A stretch of 64,000 nucleotides of DNA from Ruminococcus sp. NK3A76 (GTDB lineage: Bacteria > Bacillota > Clostridia > Oscillospirales > Ruminococcaceae). Numbering within the stretch: position 1 is the stretch's first letter; the number at the start of each line of letters is the position of its first letter. The position numbers and the translations under genes are program-made. Below are positions 59,819 to 64,000 of this stretch, piece by piece. Location of the stretch: assembly GCF_000686125.1 (NCBI RefSeq), contig NZ_JMMA01000002.1, forward strand, positions 1,116,001 through 1,180,000, written 5' to 3'. Under the pieces are notes generated by a model. The model was not told the origin of the DNA. It did not search any database and saw only the letters and a list, made by a program, of their open reading frames with translations.

Positions 59819-59865
59819 ACACCCGGGAGGCTTTACAATTAAGCCCCTCGGGTGTTTGCTTTTAT
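59819..59865. terminator. bidirectional terminator between the acetyltransferase gene and purD
   Basis: ACACCCGGGAGGCTT (59819-59833) with AAGCCCCTCGGGTGT (59841-59855), then TTGCTTTT on the plus strand. Confidence 0.88.
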
Positions 59866-61220
59866 TACTGTCTTAAGTAAACGCCGTTTTCTTCGATGTA
59901 ATCCTCCATGTCCTGCTTGTATTCAAGATCAAGAGGGTCGTTGTGCAGCGCCTTGAGCGCACGCTGGCCGATGTCGCTGCGGTGATGCTCGTCCTTCCAG
60001 CTTATCTTCTTTACAGCTTCGTAGGACTTGTCAAGCGCACCCTGTAATGTCAGCGCATTGCAGGTAACGCCCAGTACTCTGCCGCCGTTTGTCAAGAACT
60101 TTCCGTCAGAGAGCTTTGTGCCTGCGTGGTATACAAATGCGCCTTCTACCTGACCCTTGTCATCAAGGCCGCTTATCTCGATGCCCTTTTCATACTTTAC
60201 AGGGTAGCCGCCGCTTGCCATAACAACGCAGGTGCAGCAGCCGCTCTTCCACTTTATGTCAAGGTCTGCGAGCCTGTGGTCGTATATCGCCTCGAATATC
60301 TCAGCAAGGTCATGATCAAGCATCGGCAGCACTACCTGTGTCTCCGGGTCGCCGAAACGGCAGTTGTACTCAATCACCTTAGGCCCCTTGGGTGTGAGCA
60401 TAAGGCCGAAATACAGACAGCCTTCAAATGTTCTGCCTTCCTTGTTCATGGCATTTATGGTAGGCAGGAATATCTTCTCCATGCATTCCTTTGCAATGTC
60501 CTCTGTGTAGTAGGGGTTGGGAGCAACTGTGCCCATGCCGCCTGTGTTGAGACCCTCGTCGTTGTCGAGCGCTCTCTTGTGATCCATAGAGGATATCATA
60601 GGAACAACAGTCTTTCCGTCAGTGAATGAAAGCACAGATACCTCAGGCCCTGTGAGGAATTCCTCGATAACGACAGTCGAGCTGCTATCTCCGAACTGCT
60701 TGCCGTCTATCATCGACTTGATAGCCTCAACAGCCTCCTCCTCGCTCTGTGCGAGAATTACGCCCTTGCCGAGTGCAAGACCGTCTGCCTTTATAACAGT
60801 AGGGTAGGTGTTCTGCTCTTTTACATACTTGATTGCGCTCTCGCTGTCAGAGAATACCTCGTATCCTGCTGTGGGTATCTTGTATTTTTTCATGAGCTCC
60901 TTTGAGAATACCTTTGAGCCCTCGATTATAGCTGCATCCTTCTTGGGGCCGAAGGTCCTGAAGCCCTCTGCCTGAAGTGCATCTACCATGCCTAAAACGA
61001 GCGGATCGTCAGGCGCAACTACTACCATGTCAGGCTTGAGCTCCTTAGCGAGCTTTACAACGCCCTCAATGTCAGTAGCACCTACATTAAAGCACTCAGC
61101 ATATCTGCTGATGCCGCCGTTACCCGGTGTGCAGTAGAGCTTGTCTACCTTGGGGGACTCTGCGAGCTTCATGATTATGGCGTGCTCTCTGCCGCCGCCG
61201 CCGACAACTAATATATTCAT
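59865..61220 (-). CDS. purD: phosphoribosylamine-glycine ligase
   Basis: ATP-grasp ligase making GAR from phosphoribosylamine and glycine in de novo purine synthesis. The protein has 451 residues. N-terminal VVGGGGREHAI, ADGLALGKGVI (ATP-grasp), LNTGGMGT and EYNCRFGDPETQ are diagnostic. It is about 25 residues longer at the C-terminus than typical PurD (DIGQRALKALHNDPLDLEY ... ENGVYLRQ). Minus strand, downstream of a lipoprotein gene and the AICAR transformylase gene; part of a purine cluster. Confidence 0.96.
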   Translation of the reverse strand: MNILVVGGGGREHAIIMKLAESPKVDKLYCTPGNGGISRYAECFNVGATDIEGVVKLAKELKPDMVVVAPDDPLVLGMVDALQAEGFRTFGPKKDAAIIEGSKVFSKELMKKYKIPTAGYEVFSDSESAIKYVKEQNTYPTVIKADGLALGKGVILAQSEEEAVEAIKSMIDGKQFGDSSSTVVIEEFLTGPEVSVLSFTDGKTVVPMISSMDHKRALDNDEGLNTGGMGTVAPNPYYTEDIAKECMEKIFLPTINAMNKEGRTFEGCLYFGLMLTPKGPKVIEYNCRFGDPETQVVLPMLDHDLAEIFEAIYDHRLADLDIKWKSGCCTCVVMASGGYPVKYEKGIEISGLDDKGQVEGAFVYHAGTKLSDGKFLTNGGRVLGVTCNALTLQGALDKSYEAVKKISWKDEHHRSDIGQRALKALHNDPLDLEYKQDMEDYIEENGVYLRQ

Positions 61221-61248
61221 AACATTCCCTCTTTTCAGATGTTTATAA

Positions 61249-61276
61249 TGTTACCCTGCCGTATGACAGGGTAACC
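61249..61276 (-). terminator. hairpin between the lipoprotein gene and purD
   Basis: GTTACCCTG/CAGGGTAAC stem of 9 bp with no clear T-run; may be a weak terminator or mRNA 3' stabiliser. Confidence 0.55.
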
Positions 61277-61282
61277 ATTTTC

Positions 61283-61942
61283 TTACGATACCTTGAATGT
61301 TGAGAACACCTTTTCAAATTCAGGCTTTATCTTTTCAAATACCGAAGATTCAGAACCGTAGCTTATTATGAAAGCAACACCGCCCTCAGCAATAACTATC
61401 TGGTTCATTATCATTTCCATGCCGCTCTTTGTAACAGTCGTCTCGACCTTGTAAGCATCATAGCCGTTAAGAGTTATCTCCTCACTGTTTGAGATGTTGT
61501 AGCCGAGTGTGGAGTATTCATCCTTTATAACATCAACAAAATCGGATACCTTTGCATCGCCTATGCCTGTCTTGATGATTATGTTGAAATTAGCTGTTGC
61601 ATAGTACGGGTCAGAAGTGTCGCCTATGTATGAGTAAGCAACATTCACCAGTGAGTTTTTGGTGTCCGCTGCGGATGAGTCAGCACTGTCAGCAGAGCTG
61701 TCGTTGCTGCCGATGTTGTTTGTTATGTTCTTCCAGATCTTTTCATCAACATCAACGGTGTAGCCCTTTACTTCTTCTTTCTCATCAGCCGAAGAAGCAT
61801 CGCCTTCGCTTGAAGCACCTGAAGAAGCATCACTGCTGCTTTCCGAGCTTGATGAAGAGCTGCTGTCTTCACCGATGAGCGAGCACGAAGCAAGTGAAAA
61901 TACCATTGATATAGCTAAAAGAGAAGCTAAAAGTTTCTTCAT
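61283..61942 (-). CDS. Ser-rich lipoprotein, 219 residues
   Basis: Signal peptide with lipobox LASC (residues about 17-20), then a linker of about 30 Ser/Asp/Glu residues and a second Ser/Asp stretch near 80-95, then a domain of about 120 residues (VAYSYIGDTSDPYYATANFN ... VFEKIKPEFEKVFSTFKVS). The latter resembles small lipoproteins with a PsbP/DcrB-like fold, an uncertain call. AAAGGAG precedes the ATG. It interrupts the purine genes and probably has its own transcription. Confidence 0.78.
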   Translation of the reverse strand: MKKLLASLLAISMVFSLASCSLIGEDSSSSSSSESSSDASSGASSEGDASSADEKEEVKGYTVDVDEKIWKNITNNIGSNDSSADSADSSAADTKNSLVNVAYSYIGDTSDPYYATANFNIIIKTGIGDAKVSDFVDVIKDEYSTLGYNISNSEEITLNGYDAYKVETTVTKSGMEMIMNQIVIAEGGVAFIISYGSESSVFEKIKPEFEKVFSTFKVS

Positions 61943-61990
61943 CGTTTTTCTCCTTTGATATGTTCTTTGTTTTGCTGTTTTGTTTGTATA

Positions 61991-63172
61991 TTAATGGTGG
62001 AAAAGTCTCATTCCTGTAAATGCCATAGCCATGCCGTATTTGTTGCAGGTGTCTATAACATTGTCGTCTCTTATCGAGCCGCCGGGCTCAGCTATGTACT
62101 TAACGCCGGACTTCTTTGCTCTCTCGATGTTGTCACCGAACGGGAAGAAAGCATCAGAGCCAAGGCATACGTCTGTGTTCTTTGCAAGCCATTCCTGTTT
62201 TTCTTCCTTTGTGAGAACATCAGGCTTGACCTTGAACAGCCTCTGCCATTCGCCGTCTCTTAATACATCTTCGTATTCGTCAGAGATGTAAACGTCGATA
62301 GTGTTGTCTCTGTCAGGTCTTCTTATGTCGTCAACAAACTGTAAGCCCATAACCTTGGGGTGCTGTCTTAACCACCAGTTGTCAGCCTTGCTGCCTGCAA
62401 GTCTTGTGCAGTGAACTCTCGACTGCTGGCCTGCACCGATGCCGATAGCCTGACCGTTCTTTACATAGCATACGCTGTTTGACTGTGTGTACTTAAGTGT
62501 GATGAGCGAGATAACGAGGTCTTCCTTCTTGTCGTCAGGAATGTCCTTGTTCTCTGTTACGATGTTTGTGAGAAGGTCGTTGTCTATCTTGAACTCATTT
62601 CTGCCCTGCTCGAAGGTAACACCGAACACCTGCTTTGTCTCGATAGGAGCAGGAACATAGTTCTCGTCTATCTTGATGATGTTGTATGTGCCCTTTCTCT
62701 TTGACTTGAGTATCTCAAGAGCCTCGTCTGTGTAACCGGGAGCGATGATGCCGTCAGATACTTCACGCTGTATCATCTTTGCTGTGGGAACATCGCAGAC
62801 ATCAGAAAGTGCGATGAAATCACCGTAGCTCGACATTCTGTCAGCACCCCTTGCTCTTGCATAAGCGCAAGCCATAGGGGAGAGCTCGCCTAAGTCGTCT
62901 ACAAAGTATATTTTAGCCTCAGTCTCAGTAAGCGGTCTGCCTACAGCAGCACCGGCAGGAGAAACGTGCTTGAAGGAAGTTGCAGCACACATACCTGTAG
63001 CCTTCTTAAGCTCCCTTACAAGCTGCCAGCCGTTGAATGCATCAAGCAGATTGATGTAACCGGGCTTGCCGTTCAGTACTTCGATAGGAAGGTCTTTTCC
63101 GTCCTCCATAAAAACTCTTGACGGCTTCTGATTAGGGTTGCAGCCGTATTTGAGTAACATCTCGTTTGCCAT
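61991..63172 (-). CDS. purH: AICAR transformylase (stand-alone PurH formyltransferase domain)
   Basis: Transfers a formyl group from 10-formyl-THF to AICAR, the ninth step of purine synthesis. The protein has 393 residues and starts directly with the formyltransferase domain: LLKYGCNPNQKPSRVF, LNGKPGYINLLDAFNGWQLV, AATSFKHVSPAGAAVG (catalytic Lys-His) and AGQQSRVHCTRLAGSKA. The MGS-like IMP cyclohydrolase domain of bifunctional PurH is absent; that step is supplied by the separate gene at 63737. The RBS GGAGGTAATTAC precedes the ATG. Confidence 0.93.
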   Translation of the reverse strand: MANEMLLKYGCNPNQKPSRVFMEDGKDLPIEVLNGKPGYINLLDAFNGWQLVRELKKATGMCAATSFKHVSPAGAAVGRPLTETEAKIYFVDDLGELSPMACAYARARGADRMSSYGDFIALSDVCDVPTAKMIQREVSDGIIAPGYTDEALEILKSKRKGTYNIIKIDENYVPAPIETKQVFGVTFEQGRNEFKIDNDLLTNIVTENKDIPDDKKEDLVISLITLKYTQSNSVCYVKNGQAIGIGAGQQSRVHCTRLAGSKADNWWLRQHPKVMGLQFVDDIRRPDRDNTIDVYISDEYEDVLRDGEWQRLFKVKPDVLTKEEKQEWLAKNTDVCLGSDAFFPFGDNIERAKKSGVKYIAEPGGSIRDDNVIDTCNKYGMAMAFTGMRLFHH

Positions 63173-63198
63173 TGTAATTACCTCCAGTTTATAAATTA

Positions 63199-63723
63199 TT
63201 AGTCACAATCAATATAAAGAAAATGCTTTTTGCAGTGCAGACACCTAAATAAATAGCCCTGCATACTGCCCCCGTTTTGAAGATTTTTCTTTATGTCCTC
63301 AAATTCAAAGTAATCAAATTTCTTGTCATAGGTCTCTTCAATTTCCTTTTCAAGCCCCATATCTACTATTTCTTTCCAGCCCACATATCCTACAAAAGCG
63401 CAGTAATCATCACAATGAGCCAGCCAGAATTCCTGCTGCCAGCCCATATAACCCGGTGTGCGGTGGATAAGCTCGTCGATCTTTTCAGACTCTAATTTCT
63501 TTTCTAATGAAAAGTCGTCTTGAAACATACCGTCAAACTTTTCGGCTGCCTTTCCGCTTGCGATACATTCAGGGCAAAGACATTCTATTTCCTCTTCGCT
63601 ATAAAACGGGCCTTCATACCAGATCTCTGTTTCTTTTCCGCAGCACTGACAGGTCTGTATCTCACCTTTTATAAATGCACCGGTCCCTATCGGGTCAGGG
63701 TGGTATTTAAAAGCAGGAAGCAT
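63199..63723 (-). CDS. CbrC-family (UPF0167) protein
   Basis: Protein of 174 residues. The start LPAFKYHPDPIGTGAFIKGEI followed by CQCCGKETEIWYEGPFYSEEEIECLCPECIASGKAAEKFDG is the CbrC pattern with two CxxC pairs that may bind zinc; another CLHC lies near the end. Known relatives lie with colicin-related or antitoxin-like annotations, but the biochemical role is unknown. It sits between two purine genes with short gaps. Confidence 0.88.
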   Translation of the reverse strand: MLPAFKYHPDPIGTGAFIKGEIQTCQCCGKETEIWYEGPFYSEEEIECLCPECIASGKAAEKFDGMFQDDFSLEKKLESEKIDELIHRTPGYMGWQQEFWLAHCDDYCAFVGYVGWKEIVDMGLEKEIEETYDKKFDYFEFEDIKKNLQNGGSMQGYLFRCLHCKKHFLYIDCD

Positions 63724-63736
63724 ATTAATTATCTCC

Positions 63737-64000
63737 TTACTTGCTGTACTTGTTAACTACCTTAGAAACAGCCTTGCCTGTCTCGATGTCGATAAACCTT
63801 ACAAAGAGCGATACCTTGTTGTCCTCGTTGAGTGCGTCCCAGAGCTTAGCTGTGAACTCGTCAATGTCGTTGGGTATAGCTACCTTCTTAGGCTCGCCCT
63901 CAAAGCTCGGCAGGGGAGAACCGTCGCCCATGTATGTGTGTATGAAGTGACCCACACCGCTTAACGGGTCAGAATATGTGTAGGTAAATCTCTCAACACA
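63737..64000 (-). CDS. IMP cyclohydrolase, C-terminal part (cut by window edge)
   Basis: The last 87 codons are present; the frame is open to base 64000. The end (GHFIHTYMGDGSPLPSFEGEPK ... DNKVSLFVRFIDIETGKAVSKVVNKYSK) fits the PurO-like IMP cyclohydrolase family of archaea and Clostridia, not the PurH MGS-like domain. Together with the stand-alone AICAR transformylase it would replace bifunctional PurH. The call rests on the C-terminal pattern and neighbourhood. Confidence 0.75.
   Translation of the reverse strand, partial: CVERFTYTYSDPLSGVGHFIHTYMGDGSPLPSFEGEPKKVAIPNDIDEFTAKLWDALNEDNKVSLFVRFIDIETGKAVSKVVNKYSK

Overview
The window looks like a chromosomal segment of a low-to-mid GC Firmicute of class Clostridia, most plausibly a Ruminococcus-type Oscillospiraceae. 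This is inferred from gene order and families (rnj, gdpP-rplI-dnaB-tilS-ftsH, ymdB-spoVS, a stand-alone AICAR transformylase next to a stand-alone IMP cyclohydrolase), strong AGGAGG-type ribosome binding sites, many TTGACA-N17-TATAAT promoters, and Gly/Ser-rich lipoproteins. No rRNA is present, so the genus is not proven.

Layout. 1-11.9 kb is core: the 5' part of pcrA (minus), then a plus-strand run of RNase J, c-di-AMP phosphodiesterase, ribosomal protein L9, replicative helicase, TilS, FtsH, YmdB and SpoVS. 11.9-14.9 kb is a minus-strand operon ending in a secreted zinc phospholipase C-like protein. 14.9-16.7 kb holds RtcB RNA ligase behind an unusual leader (short peptide ORF plus two terminators) and followed by a coupled 53-residue basic protein. 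17.3-17.6 kb has two tRNA-Ser genes.

17.5-32.3 kb is an accessory island bounded by a perfect 23-bp direct repeat of the 3' end of tRNA-Ser(GCT). It carries the lysis end of a decayed prophage (tail fibre fragment, XkdX-like peptide, holin, endolysin) and an apparent Acb2/Tad1-type cyclic-nucleotide sponge. It also carries an IS256-family element inside a 104-bp direct repeat, fragments of defence genes (DEAH Res-like, DUF262), a 1799-residue surface protein whose promoter runs straight into a 4-bp microsatellite, a SLOG protein divergent from an RHH regulator, and a RelBE-type toxin-antitoxin pair. No integrase is visible.

32.3-38 kb (minus) has a Na/Pi cotransporter and an ABC transporter/two-component module split by a palindromic repeat element. 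38.3-40.3 kb is a LexA-box-controlled Y-family polymerase/YolD pair. 40.4-44.9 kb holds a DUF5685 protein, a DnaJ-domain protein, two membrane proteins and a flavodiiron protein. 45-48.9 kb has a large LacI-sensor/GGDEF/EAL protein and a small DivIVA-like protein. 49-50.8 kb has a nitrilase-family hydrolase and six minus-strand tRNAs. 51-59.9 kb has NfeD/SPFH, a lipoprotein, an AIM24-like protein, an aminotransferase, a large FtsX permease, YchF and an acetyltransferase. 59.9-64 kb (minus) is purine synthesis: purD, AICAR transformylase and IMP cyclohydrolase, with a lipoprotein and a CbrC-like protein between.

Two 174-bp miniature inverted-repeat elements (3.2 and 48.9 kb) with matching ends, and a short relative at 10.7 kb, show that the genome carries its own repeat families.
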